This document shows, piece after piece, positions 8,884 through 17,509 of a DNA stretch of 64,000 nt. Below the pieces are notes generated by a model that saw only the letters and a list, made by a program, of their open reading frames with translations, did not search any database and was not told the origin of the DNA. Where the stretch lies: NCBI RefSeq assembly GCF_024599655.1, contig NZ_CP102247.1:2294001-2358000 (forward strand), written 5' to 3'. The stretch comes from Enterobacter asburiae. Its GTDB lineage: Bacteria > Pseudomonadota > Gammaproteobacteria > Enterobacterales > Enterobacteriaceae. Within the stretch, counting starts at the first letter, position 1. Every line of letters starts with the position of its first letter. The position numbers and the translations under genes were made by a program.

Positions 8884-9885
8884 ATGTCATGGCGAATCAG
8901 CATTCTGGATAAAAGCCCCATCGCTGAAAACGAAACGGCTGCCGATGCACTGGCGCGTACGCTGGCGCTGGCGCAGCAGGCAGAAAATCTGGGTTATCAC
9001 CGCTTCTGGATTGCCGAACACCACAACACTCCCCATCTTGCCAGCCCCTCACCGGAGCTGCTGATTGCCTGGATCCTCGGGCAGACAACGCGCATCCGCG
9101 TAGGATCCGGCGGCGTGATGCTCCAGCACTACAGCCCTTATAAAGTCGCCGAGAATTTCAACGTGCTGGCCGCGCTGGCGCCCGGTCGCGTGGATCTCGG
9201 CGTCGGGAAAGCCCCCGGCGGTTTACCGCTCTCAACGCGTGCGCTGCAGCAGGGCCTGAATCAAGAGGAAAAGGGCAGCTTCGCCGAACAACTGGCCCAG
9301 CTCGATCGCTGGATCCGTCCTGAACATCCGTCAACGGAGGATGCCGTCCGCGCCACGCCTCTGCCGCCGTCGCCTGCAGAACGTTTTCTGCTGGGCGCGA
9401 GTACCGATAGCGCGCTGCTGGCCGCCAGGCTCGGCTGGCACTTTGTTTTTGCCGCGCATCTGAACGGTGACCCGGAACTGCTGCGCGAGGTGGTATCGAC
9501 CTGGCGTAAGAACAGCTCGCGGGACGTGATTGTGGCGGTACAGGCGATTGTCGCGCCGACGCAGGCCGAGGCAGAAACCCTGGCGCAAAAGGTCGAAGTG
9601 TGGGGCGTTGAGCTGGCAAACGGCCAGCGTGTCACCGTGGCCAGCGAAGAGCAGGCCTACGCCTTTGCGCGTCAGGCGGGCAGCGAGCCGGTGCGCATTG
9701 CACGCCGGGCGCAGTCGCTGCTGGCGGGTACGGCTGAGTCGGTCCTGGAACAGCTCAACGCGCTGCACCAGCAGTGGGGCATTGACGAATTTATCATCGA
9801 CACGCCGGTAGCGGAGGGAGCAACACGCGTCGCGTCGCTGCGCCTGCTCGCCGAGGCGCGTCTTAACAAGGAGGTCACCGTATGA
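8884..9885 (+). CDS. Luciferase-like flavin-dependent monooxygenase (MsnO8 type)
   Basis: A 333-residue TIM-barrel monooxygenase of the bacterial luciferase family, MsnO8 subgroup. It begins MSWRISILDKSPIAE and contains FWIAEHHNTPHLASPSPE and RIRVGSGGVML, hallmarks of the group. It needs reduced flavin supplied by a separate reductase. It is the first gene of an eight-gene operon and overlaps the next gene by 4 bp (ATGA). A similar enzyme, YtmO, lies in the Bacillus subtilis ytm sulfur operon; together with the neighbours this suggests oxidative attack on a sulfur-containing side chain. The true substrate is inferred only. Confidence 0.85.
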   Translation: MSWRISILDKSPIAENETAADALARTLALAQQAENLGYHRFWIAEHHNTPHLASPSPELLIAWILGQTTRIRVGSGGVMLQHYSPYKVAENFNVLAALAPGRVDLGVGKAPGGLPLSTRALQQGLNQEEKGSFAEQLAQLDRWIRPEHPSTEDAVRATPLPPSPAERFLLGASTDSALLAARLGWHFVFAAHLNGDPELLREVVSTWRKNSSRDVIVAVQAIVAPTQAEAETLAQKVEVWGVELANGQRVTVASEEQAYAFARQAGSEPVRIARRAQSLLAGTAESVLEQLNALHQQWGIDEFIIDTPVAEGATRVASLRLLAEARLNKEVTV

Positions 9886-11003
9886 GCTTTGGCGAACAGC
9901 TGATTGCCTGGCGTCGCGAGCTGCACCAGAACCCGGAGCTTTCCGGCCAGGAAGTCGAGACCACGACGCGCCTGCGCCAGTGGCTGACGAATGCCGGGAT
10001 TACCCCGCAGCCTTACGACCTGTCGACCGGACTGGTGGCGGAAATCGGCTCGGGCAACAAACTGATTGCGCTGCGGGCGGATATCGACGCTCTGCCGATT
10101 GAAGAGCGCAGCGGCGTGCCGTTTAGCTCCCAGCGTGCAGGCGTAATGCATGCCTGCGGGCACGATATCCACACCAGCGTGATCCTCGGCGCCGCGTTGA
10201 AGCTGAAAGAGCGGGAAGCGTCGCTTAACGGCCGGGTGCGGATCCTGTTTCAGCCTGCCGAAGAGAACTTTGGCGGTGCGAAGAGCATGGTGCGGGCCGG
10301 TGCCCTGCGCGACGTCAGCGCCATCTTCGGCATGCATAACGAGCCCGGCCTGCCGGTCGGTGAGTTCGCTACCCGCGGCGGGCCGTTTTATGCCAACGTC
10401 GATCGCTTCGTGATCCGCATTACCGGTAAGGGCGCGCACGCCGCACGTCCGCACGAAGGCAACGACGCGATTGTGCTGGCGAGCCAGCTGGTGACGGCGC
10501 TGCAAAGCGTCGCCAGCCGCAACGTCAATACGCTGGATTCGGTGGTGCTGAGCGTGACGCGCATTGCAGGCGGTAACACCTGGAACGTGCTGCCGGAAAG
10601 CGTCGAGCTGGAAGGCACGCTGCGCACCCATCGCACGGAAGTGCAGCAGAACGTGAAAGCCCGCGTGGGCGAAATCGCCGCCGGGTTTGCCAGCGCCTTT
10701 AGCGCGCAGATTGATATCACCTGGTATGCCGGGCCCACCGCGCTGGTGAATGACGAACGCTGGGCCGATTTCGCCACCTCGGTCGCCCGGGACGCCGGAT
10801 ACGAAACCCGACACGCCGAGCTGCATATGGGCGGGGAAGATTTCGCGGTCTATCTGCAGCAGATCCCGGGGGCGTTTGTCAGCATCGGCAGCAATAGCCC
10901 GTATGGTTTACATCATCCGGCCTTCAATCCGGATGAAGCCTTAATTGAGCCCGCTGCCCGCTATTTTGCAGAGCTTGCGGAAAAAGCCCTGCAACACGTT
11001 TAA
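9882..11003 (+). CDS. M20 family amidohydrolase/deacylase
   Basis: A 373-residue metallopeptidase-like amidohydrolase of family M20D (HipO/YxeP/SndA group). Metal-site motifs are ADIDALPIEE (residues 66-75) and HACGHDIH (90-97), with a later HMGGEDFAVY region. Such enzymes remove N-acyl groups from amino acids. In the B. subtilis pathways for S-substituted cysteines, the SndA/YxeP homologues deacetylate an N-acetylated intermediate. A GNAT acetyltransferase lies in the same operon, so acetylation, oxidation and deacetylation may occur in sequence. The gene overlaps its predecessor by 4 bp and precedes the second monooxygenase by 16 bp. Confidence 0.88.
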   Translation: MSFGEQLIAWRRELHQNPELSGQEVETTTRLRQWLTNAGITPQPYDLSTGLVAEIGSGNKLIALRADIDALPIEERSGVPFSSQRAGVMHACGHDIHTSVILGAALKLKEREASLNGRVRILFQPAEENFGGAKSMVRAGALRDVSAIFGMHNEPGLPVGEFATRGGPFYANVDRFVIRITGKGAHAARPHEGNDAIVLASQLVTALQSVASRNVNTLDSVVLSVTRIAGGNTWNVLPESVELEGTLRTHRTEVQQNVKARVGEIAAGFASAFSAQIDITWYAGPTALVNDERWADFATSVARDAGYETRHAELHMGGEDFAVYLQQIPGAFVSIGSNSPYGLHHPAFNPDEALIEPAARYFAELAEKALQHV

Positions 11004-11019
11004 TTCTTAAGAGGTGAAT

Positions 11020-12336
11020 ATGTCTGCACATCGTCAACTGCGGCTGGGGACCATTTTGCATGGTGCATCCGGAAATATGTCCGCCTGGCGTCACCCTGAG
11101 GCCGTCGCCGATGCCAGTATCAATTTTGATTTCGTCAAAGCGACGGCGATAAAGGCGGAAGAGGGCAAACTCGATTTTTTATTCGTTGCCGACGGTCTTT
11201 ATATCAACGAGAAATCGATCCCGCATTTTTTAAACCGCTTTGAACCGCTGACGGTGTTATCCGCTCTCGCCAGCATCACCTCGCGCCTGGGGCTGGTGGG
11301 AACCTTATCCACCTCCTACAGCGAGCCTTTCACCACGGCGCGCCAGTTCGCCAGCCTCGACCACCTCAGCAACGGACGCGCGGGCTGGAACGTGGTGACT
11401 TCGCCGCTGGAAGGGTCAGCAAAGAACTTTTCCCGTGAAAAACACCCCGAGCATGCGCTGCGCTATCGCATTGCGGATGAGTATCTCGACGTGGTGAAAG
11501 GGCTGTGGGATTCCTGGGAGGGCGACGCCTTTGTGCGTAATAAGGAGAGCGGTCAATTCTTTGATTCGGTCAAACTGCATACCCTCGACCACCACGGTGA
11601 TTTTTTCCAGGTCGCCGGTCCGCTGAATATTGGTCGTACGCCACAAGGACGACCGATTGTCTTTCAGGCGGGCGCGTCGGACGACGGGAAAAAGCTGGCG
11701 GCGAAACATGCCGACGCCATTTTTACCCATCACGAAACGCTCGATGAGGCAAAAGCCTTTTACCGCGACGTGAAGCAGCAGTTGGAAACGAACGGACGCC
11801 GCGCGTCAGATTTACATATTTTCCAGGGCGTCAGCGTGATTGTGGGTAAAGACGCCGACGACGTGGAAAAGCAGTATCAAACCACGGCGGCGCTGGTGTC
11901 GATTAACGATGCCCTCAACTACCTCGGACGCTATTTTGAACATCACGATTTCAGCCGGTATCCGCTCGACGAGCCGTTCCCGGATATCGGCGACTTAGGC
12001 AAAAACAGCTTCCGCAGCACCACCGATGAAATCAAGCGCAATGCCCGCGAGCGCAGCTTAACCCTGCGTCAGGTTGCGCTGGAAGCCGCCTCGCCGCGCC
12101 CGCGCTTTTCCGGTACGCCGGAAGAGGTGGCAGACGGTCTGCAGGCCTGGTTTGAAGGTTATGCCGCAGACGGCTTCATCATCCAGGGCGGTACGCCGGA
12201 CACCTTCCCGCGCTTTGTTGACCAGGTGGTGCCCGTTTTACAGGCCCGCGGTCTGTTCCGCACCGACTACCCGGGCACCACGCTGCGCGAAAGCCTCGGT
12301 TTAGACGAACCCAAAAACCAGTTCACACAACAATAA
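11020..12336 (+). CDS. NtaA/SnaA/YxeK-family FMN-dependent monooxygenase
   Basis: A 438-residue flavin monooxygenase of the NtaA/SnaA/DszA branch of the luciferase superfamily. Recognisable stretches are HGASGNMSAWRHPEA, LDFLFVADGLY, GTLSTSYSEPFTTARQFASL and PIVFQAGASDDG. The ATG at 11020 follows AAGAGG by 6 bp; a GTG at 11014 is less well placed. Family members cleave C-N or C-S bonds with reduced FMN. YxeK of B. subtilis acts on N-acetyl-S-(2-succino)cysteine, and this operon has the matching deacylase, acetyltransferase and importer. No partner flavin reductase is encoded in the operon. Confidence 0.88.
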   Translation: MSAHRQLRLGTILHGASGNMSAWRHPEAVADASINFDFVKATAIKAEEGKLDFLFVADGLYINEKSIPHFLNRFEPLTVLSALASITSRLGLVGTLSTSYSEPFTTARQFASLDHLSNGRAGWNVVTSPLEGSAKNFSREKHPEHALRYRIADEYLDVVKGLWDSWEGDAFVRNKESGQFFDSVKLHTLDHHGDFFQVAGPLNIGRTPQGRPIVFQAGASDDGKKLAAKHADAIFTHHETLDEAKAFYRDVKQQLETNGRRASDLHIFQGVSVIVGKDADDVEKQYQTTAALVSINDALNYLGRYFEHHDFSRYPLDEPFPDIGDLGKNSFRSTTDEIKRNARERSLTLRQVALEAASPRPRFSGTPEEVADGLQAWFEGYAADGFIIQGGTPDTFPRFVDQVVPVLQARGLFRTDYPGTTLRESLGLDEPKNQFTQQ

Positions 12337-12350
12337 AAGAGAACACCGCT

Positions 12351-13283
12351 ATGCAGAAAACATCGCTTATTCTGGCGCTCGCGCTGGCCTTTACTCCTGC
12401 CGTCTGGGCAGAGAATGTGAATATTAACGGCACCGGCGTGAGCATCGAGGCCAATAAAACGCCTGTTAATACCGCTAAAAACAACGATGCGGTGGCACAG
12501 CTGCCGAAAGACTATCGCTTTGCCGTCCCGGGGAAATTTACCGTGGCGGTGGCGGGCCTCAATCAACCGCCGCTGACGGTGTTTTCCGATGACAACAAAA
12601 CGCTGCTGGGAAGTGAGGTGGACGTCGCCCGTCTGGTCGCTGACAGCCTGGGGCTGGAGCTGAACGTGGTGCCAACCTCCTGGGAAGACTGGCCGCTGGG
12701 CGTGGCATCCGGGAAATATGATGCCGCCATCAGCAACATCACCGTCACCAAAGAGCGTAAAGAGAAGTTTGACTTTGCCACCTACCGTAAAGATTCCCTC
12801 GGGTTCTACGTGAAATCAAGCAGCCCGATCAAGTCGCTTGAGAAGGCTGAGGACATCGCCGGGCTGCGGATTATCGTCGGCTCCGGCACCAACCAGGAGG
12901 CCATCCTGCTCGCATGGAACGCCGAAAACCTGAAGAAGGGGCTGAAGCCCTTTACCCCGATCTATACCAAAGACGATGCGGCACAAACGCTGGCGCTGCA
13001 GTCCGGACGCGCGGATGCGTACTTTGGTCCGAACGTGATCGGCGCGTGGAAAGCGGCGCTGAACGGGAAAACCAAACTAGTGGGTAGCGTCGACGGCGGC
13101 TGGCCGAAGGCGGCGCACATTGCCGTGACGCTGAAAAAAGGCAGCGGGCTGGTTGAGCCGGTGCAAACTGCGCTGAACGGCGTCATCAAAAACGGCGATT
13201 ACGACAAAGTGCTGAACCGCTGGGGGGAAGGGGTTGAGCGCATTCCTCAGTCAGAAGTGAACCCGGCTGGCCTGGGTGATTAA
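12351..13283 (+). CDS. ABC importer substrate-binding protein, polar amino acid type (copy 1)
   Basis: A 310-residue periplasmic binding protein of the SBP_bac_3 family. Residues 1-20 are a signal peptide ending in VWA, followed by an extended N-terminal segment. Family elements include SWEDWPLGVASGKYDAAISN and KEKFDFATYRKDSLGFYVK. It shares long identical stretches with the binding protein at 15505, the last gene of the operon. The permease and ATPase lie two and three genes downstream. Ligands of such proteins in sulfur operons are cystine or S-modified cysteines; here the ligand is inferred. Confidence 0.88.
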   Translation: MQKTSLILALALAFTPAVWAENVNINGTGVSIEANKTPVNTAKNNDAVAQLPKDYRFAVPGKFTVAVAGLNQPPLTVFSDDNKTLLGSEVDVARLVADSLGLELNVVPTSWEDWPLGVASGKYDAAISNITVTKERKEKFDFATYRKDSLGFYVKSSSPIKSLEKAEDIAGLRIIVGSGTNQEAILLAWNAENLKKGLKPFTPIYTKDDAAQTLALQSGRADAYFGPNVIGAWKAALNGKTKLVGSVDGGWPKAAHIAVTLKKGSGLVEPVQTALNGVIKNGDYDKVLNRWGEGVERIPQSEVNPAGLGD

Positions 13284-13292
13284 GGAGGCGTG

Positions 13293-13802
13293 ATGAGCGA
13301 ACGATTTCGTGATGTTTCCCCGGAAGATGCCGAGCTTCAGCCCATTATCGAGGGGCTGTTCGGTGAATATGCGGCCCGCTACGGGGACTACTTCTCTAAA
13401 GACGCGGAAGTGGAGCTCACCGAGTGGTATCTGGCGCCGCAGGGGCTGTTTATCGTCCTGGAGCGAGACGGGAAGATTATTGCCACCGGCGCGTACAAAC
13501 CGTTCGACGAACGCACCGCGGAAATCAAACGCATCTGGACGGACAAAACCCTGCGTCAGCAGGGGCTTGCCGGGCGCGTGGTGCAGGAGCTTGAGCGCAG
13601 GGCGGTGCTGGCAGGCTATAGCCAAATCTACCTGACAACCGGTTTTCGCCAGCCGGAAGCGGTCAGGCTCTATCTCAGCCAGGGCTATCAGCCGCAGTTC
13701 GATCTGAACCGGGATCCGGAAGAGTACAGCCAGCCGCCGTTTGACGGTCGGCTGCGCTTCACTAAAACGCTGGTACGCGAAGCGTTCAGTAAAACCGCAT
13801 GA
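13293..13802 (+). CDS. GNAT N-acetyltransferase in the sulfur-type operon
   Basis: A 169-residue GNAT-fold protein. The acetyl-CoA binding loop region reads IWTDKTLRQQGLAGRVVQEL, followed by an acceptor-side YLTTGFRQPEAVRLYLSQGY typical of small-molecule acetyltransferases. The ATG at 13293 follows AAGGAGG at 4 bp. It lies between the first binding protein and the permease, with 9-bp gaps on both sides, so it is part of the operon. In analogous B. subtilis operons the acetyltransferase SnaA blocks the amino group of the S-substituted cysteine before monooxygenase attack. A role in that order is plausible. Confidence 0.82.
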   Translation: MSERFRDVSPEDAELQPIIEGLFGEYAARYGDYFSKDAEVELTEWYLAPQGLFIVLERDGKIIATGAYKPFDERTAEIKRIWTDKTLRQQGLAGRVVQELERRAVLAGYSQIYLTTGFRQPEAVRLYLSQGYQPQFDLNRDPEEYSQPPFDGRLRFTKTLVREAFSKTA

Positions 13803-13811
13803 GGAACGACG

Positions 13812-14738
13812 ATGAGCAACGTTGAAACCATTAAGGTGGTCCCGGCGCGTTATCCGCTGCGGACCGTCGGCGCCGCGGTGGCGCTGTTTGTCCTGGCGGT
13901 CGTGATTCAGTCCGTGGCCTTTAACCCGCGCTGGGAGTGGGCGGTGTTCGCCCGCTGGTTCTTTGACCCGGTGATCCTCGAAGGTGTAGGGCAGACCCTG
14001 CTGCTGACGTTGATCGGCACCGCGCTGAGCGTGGTGTTGGGCGGCATGCTGGCGCTGGCGAGACTGTCCTCGTCGTGGCTTCTGAGCAGCCTGGCGTGGG
14101 CCTACATCTGGCTGTTTCGATCGCTGCCGCTGATTGTGGTGCTGATCGTTCTGTACAACTTTTCCTATCTCTACGACACGCTCTCTCTCGGCGTGCCGTT
14201 CACCGGCATCACCTGGGGCAGCTTTGAAACCATCAACGTGCTGGGGCAGTTTTCTACCGCCGTAGTGGGGCTGACGCTGGTGCAGAGCGCCTATACCGCT
14301 GAGATCATTCGCGGCGGATTCCTCGGGGTCGATCACGGGCAGTACGAGGCCGCCGCCGCGCTCGGCCTGCCGGCCTGGCGCCGCACGGTGCGGATCATTT
14401 TGCCTCAGGCGCTGCGCACCATTCTGCCGTCGGGGTTCAATGAAATCATCAGCCTCGCCAAGGGCACGGCGATGGTGTACGTCCTGGCGATGCCGGAGCT
14501 GTTCTATACCATCCAGATGATCTACAACCGCACGCAGGAGGTGATCCCGCTGCTGATGGTCGGTGCCGCCTGGTACCTGGCGATCACCACCGTCCTGTCC
14601 GCTATCCAGTATGGCGTCGAGCGCGCGCTTGCCCGCAGCGAACGCCGCTCCGCCGTTAACCAGAACCGTGCCGCCCGTCGTACTCGTTCTGTTACTACCA
14701 CGTCAGCACAGGAGCCCGTCCATGCAAGCCTCTCCTGA
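13812..14738 (+). CDS. ABC importer permease, polar amino acid type
   Basis: A 308-residue inner-membrane permease of the HisM/GlnP family with about five transmembrane helices. The EAA-type loop that contacts the ATPase is visible around QYEAAAALGLPAWRRTVRIIL, and the N-terminal TLLLTLIGTALSVVLGG matches the family. Only one permease gene is present, so a homodimer is likely. The C-terminus is long and basic (NQNRAARRTRS) and overlaps the ATPase start by 17 bp. Confidence 0.9.
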   Translation: MSNVETIKVVPARYPLRTVGAAVALFVLAVVIQSVAFNPRWEWAVFARWFFDPVILEGVGQTLLLTLIGTALSVVLGGMLALARLSSSWLLSSLAWAYIWLFRSLPLIVVLIVLYNFSYLYDTLSLGVPFTGITWGSFETINVLGQFSTAVVGLTLVQSAYTAEIIRGGFLGVDHGQYEAAAALGLPAWRRTVRIILPQALRTILPSGFNEIISLAKGTAMVYVLAMPELFYTIQMIYNRTQEVIPLLMVGAAWYLAITTVLSAIQYGVERALARSERRSAVNQNRAARRTRSVTTTSAQEPVHASLS

Positions 14739-15495
14739 AGGACATATTTCGATTACCGGCGTCAGCAAGTTTTTTGGCCGCCATAAGGCGCTCGACAACG
14801 TTTCGCTTGAGATCCCGCCCGGGTCCGTGACGGTCATCCTCGGGCCGTCCGGCTCGGGTAAATCGACGCTGCTGCGCACCATTAATCACCTGGAGCGCGT
14901 CGACGAAGGCTTTATCCAGATCGACGGGGATTACATTGGCTATCGTCGTCAGGGCGATAAGCTCTATGAGCTAAAGGAGAAGGAGATCCTCAAACAGCGC
15001 GTCAACGTGGGCTATGTGTTCCAGAACTTCAATTTGTTTCCGCATCTCACGGTGCTGGAAAACCTGATAGAGGCGCCCATCGCGCATAAAAAGCTCAGCA
15101 AAAAAGAGGCGGTGGAAAGGGCGTATAGCCTGCTGGACGTGGTTGGGCTGCGGGATAAAGCCGATGCCTGGTCACGCCATCTTTCCGGCGGTCAGCAGCA
15201 GCGTATTGCCATTGCCCGCGCGCTGGCGCTGCGTCCCCGCGTGATGCTGTTTGATGAGCCCACCTCGGCGCTGGATCCGGAGCTGGTAGGGGAAGTGCTG
15301 GACGTGATCAAAAAGCTGGCCCGGTCTGGCACCACGCTGGTGGTGGTGACCCACGAGATCGGCTTTGCCCGGGAAGTGGCGGATCAGGTGGTGTTTATGG
15401 TCGACGGAAAAATCGTCGAGCAGGGAAGCAGTGACGAGGTATTAAACCGTCCGTCACATGCGCGAACGCGCCAGTTCCTCTCCAAAGTCTTGTAA
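14722..15495 (+). CDS. ABC importer ATPase, polar amino acid type
   Basis: A 257-residue nucleotide-binding subunit. Walker A is GPSGSGKST (41-49), the ABC signature is LSGGQQQR (154-161) and Walker B is VMLFDEP (174-180). It belongs to the GlnQ/HisP group. The ATG at 14722 follows AGGAG. An upstream in-frame reading would run deep into the permease gene and lacks a ribosome site. An insertion between the Walker A helix and the Q-loop (YRRQGDKLYELKEKE) is also seen in HisP-like subunits. Confidence 0.92.
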   Translation: MQASPEGHISITGVSKFFGRHKALDNVSLEIPPGSVTVILGPSGSGKSTLLRTINHLERVDEGFIQIDGDYIGYRRQGDKLYELKEKEILKQRVNVGYVFQNFNLFPHLTVLENLIEAPIAHKKLSKKEAVERAYSLLDVVGLRDKADAWSRHLSGGQQQRIAIARALALRPRVMLFDEPTSALDPELVGEVLDVIKKLARSGTTLVVVTHEIGFAREVADQVVFMVDGKIVEQGSSDEVLNRPSHARTRQFLSKVL

Positions 15496-15504
15496 GGAGT
15501 GCCA

Positions 15505-16392
15505 ATGAAATATGGACTTCTGGCGGGGCTGGTCTTCACGACGGCGAGCCACGCCAGCATCGATCTGAAAGCCAACGAACAGCCGCTGCCGGTGACGGTG
15601 GATCGGCAGGCCGTGGCGAAAATCCCCGCCAATTACAAATTCGTGGAGCCGGGTACGCTAACGGTCGCCGTTTCGGCGCTGAATTCTCCGCCGCTGGCGC
15701 TGCTGGCCAGCGATAACCGTACGCGCATTGGCAGCGATCCGGATATCGCCCGCCTGCTGGCGGGCAGTCTGGGGCTAAAGCTGAAGCTGGTGCCGACGGC
15801 GTGGGAAGACTGGCCGCTGGGGATCGCCTCCGGGCGCTACGACGTGGCGCTGGTGAACATTGCGGTGACCGAACAGCGTAAAGAGAAGTTTGATTTTGCG
15901 ACCTACCGCGTCGATTCGCTGGCGTTTTCGGTGAAATCCACCAGCGAGATCCAGTCAATCAAAAGCGCGGAAGATCTGGCAGGGAAAAAGGTGATTGTCG
16001 GCTCGGGTACCAATCAGGAGCGTATTCTGCTGGGCTGGAACGAAGAGAACAAAAAGGCGGGGCGGACGCCTGCGCTGCCGGTCTATCTCCACGACGATGC
16101 CTCGGGCAATCTCTATATTCAGTCCGGCAGGGCGGACGTGTTCTTTGGCCCTCAGTCGGTTTCAGCCTACAAAGCGGCGCTCACCGGCAAAACCCGCGTT
16201 GTCGGTTTAGGGCCGAAAAAAGCCTATGTCGCGACCACCACCAAAAAAGGCAATGAGCTGGTGTACGCGCTGCAGGCCGCGCTGGACGGCGCGATTAAGC
16301 GCGGAGATTACCAGAAGGTACTGGCGCGCTGGGGCGAGCAGGGCGAAGCGGTGACGCAATCGGAGGTCAACCCGCCTGGGATAACCTACTAA
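15505..16392 (+). CDS. ABC importer substrate-binding protein, polar amino acid type (copy 2)
   Basis: A 295-residue periplasmic binding protein and clear paralogue of the protein at 12351. The segments AWEDWPLGIASGRYDVAL and QRKEKFDFATYRVDSL align with copy 1, and both end in SEVNP followed by a short glycine-containing tail. A signal peptide covers about residues 1-18 (cut after SHA). The ATG at 15505 follows AAGGAG; a GTG at 15499 is too close to it. It closes the operon, 41 bp before yncG. Two binding proteins sharing one permease/ATPase pair suggest two related ligands. Confidence 0.88.
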   Translation: MKYGLLAGLVFTTASHASIDLKANEQPLPVTVDRQAVAKIPANYKFVEPGTLTVAVSALNSPPLALLASDNRTRIGSDPDIARLLAGSLGLKLKLVPTAWEDWPLGIASGRYDVALVNIAVTEQRKEKFDFATYRVDSLAFSVKSTSEIQSIKSAEDLAGKKVIVGSGTNQERILLGWNEENKKAGRTPALPVYLHDDASGNLYIQSGRADVFFGPQSVSAYKAALTGKTRVVGLGPKKAYVATTTKKGNELVYALQAALDGAIKRGDYQKVLARWGEQGEAVTQSEVNPPGITY

Positions 16393-16433
16393 TGGTGCTC
16401 TACACTTAGGATTTTCACTCCTGAGGGGGCAAC

Positions 16434-17051
16434 ATGATTAAACTCTATGGCGTACCCGGCTGGGGCTCGGCGATCGGTGAAGTGATGCTAACCCTGGCTG
16501 ATATCCCTTATCAATTTATCAACGTGGACGGGTTTGACCAGCCCGGTCCGCAGCGTGAGCTGCTGCAAAAGCTCAACCCGCTGTGCCAGGTCCCCACGCT
16601 GGAGCTGGAAAATGGCGCCATCATGACCGAAACGGCGGCGATTGCCCTGATGGTGCTCGACAGATGTCCCGATCTCGCTCCGCCCGTGGGGCAGGCCGAA
16701 CGCCAGCAGTTTCAGCGTCTGCTGATCTGGTTTGTGGCCAACGTCTATCCCACGTTTACGTATGCGGACTATCCCGAGCGCTGGGTGCCGGACGCGCCGG
16801 AACAACTGCAGAAAAACTGCATCGAATACCGGAAGTCCCTCTATTTGTGGTTTGAAACTCAGCTCAAGGCTGCCCCGTTTGCGCTGGGGGAACGGCTGAC
16901 GCTGCTGGATGTGTATATCGCGGTGGCGCGCACCTGGGGGCCACGCCATGACTGGTTTACGACCAATACGCCGAAACTGACGGCCATCGCAGATACCGTA
17001 TGCCAGCAGCCGGAACTGCACAAGGTGTTAAAGGCCAACGGTATTATCTGA
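16434..17051 (+). CDS. yncG: Glutathione S-transferase family protein YncG
   Basis: A 205-residue cytosolic GST-fold protein with an N-terminal thioredoxin-like domain (LYGVPGWGSAIGEV, then NPLCQVPTLELENGAIMTETAAI, the glutathione-contacting segment) and a helical C-terminal domain. It is the orthologue of E. coli YncG by sequence pattern and by lying just before pptA. In E. coli it sits next to ansP; here the 12 kb between are occupied by the accessory genes described above. A conjugation or redox role is likely, with unknown substrate. Confidence 0.85.
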   Translation: MIKLYGVPGWGSAIGEVMLTLADIPYQFINVDGFDQPGPQRELLQKLNPLCQVPTLELENGAIMTETAAIALMVLDRCPDLAPPVGQAERQQFQRLLIWFVANVYPTFTYADYPERWVPDAPEQLQKNCIEYRKSLYLWFETQLKAAPFALGERLTLLDVYIAVARTWGPRHDWFTTNTPKLTAIADTVCQQPELHKVLKANGII

Positions 17052-17088
17052 TAACGTGGAGCCATGACTCACAACTGGAAGCCTGCAT

Positions 17089-17319
17089 ATGCCACACGTA
17101 GATATCAAATGTTTTCCCCGCGATTTAAACGACGAACAAAAAACCGCCCTGGCCGAGGATATTGCTGAGGTCATTATTCGCCATTTCAACAGCAAAGACA
17201 GCTCGGTGTCCGTTGCGTTGAATCAGGTGAACCAGGAGGACTGGAAAGCGCAGGTCTGGGATACCGAAATAGGACCGAAGCTGGACGAGTTAATCAAAAA
17301 GCCTGGCTATTCAATGTAA
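17089..17319 (+). CDS. pptA: 4-oxalocrotonate tautomerase-like PptA
   Basis: A 76-residue tautomerase that uses the N-terminal proline, exposed after removal of Met1 (MPHVDIKCFPRDL), as general base. It closely matches E. coli PptA (YdcE) along its length, including HFNSKDSSVSVALNQV and the end KKPGYSM. It forms a short unit with yncG, 37 bp upstream. The physiological substrate in enterobacteria is unsettled. Confidence 0.92.
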   Translation: MPHVDIKCFPRDLNDEQKTALAEDIAEVIIRHFNSKDSSVSVALNQVNQEDWKAQVWDTEIGPKLDELIKKPGYSM

Positions 17320-17328
17320 GCGCAACTG

Positions 17329-17356
17329 CCGGGGGGATCGCTCCTCCCCGGTTTTT
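17329..17356 (+). terminator. Intrinsic terminator after pptA
   Basis: CCGGGG and CCCCGG arms, partly extended by GGA/TCC, enclose a short loop and are followed by TTTTT. This is a standard intrinsic terminator 9 bp after the pptA stop. Confidence 0.85.
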
Positions 17357-17509
17357 CCCCGCCTCGTCTTCCCGCTTTTTCGCAAAAATCGATAAAAATG
17401 CGTTTTATCTTATCCGCTACACTTACCGTTTCTGGCTGACATATTAATCCTTAGGAAAGATCTCCAACAGAATCAGTTAAGGACAGACACGTTAAAGGAT
17501 AATTTTCTC

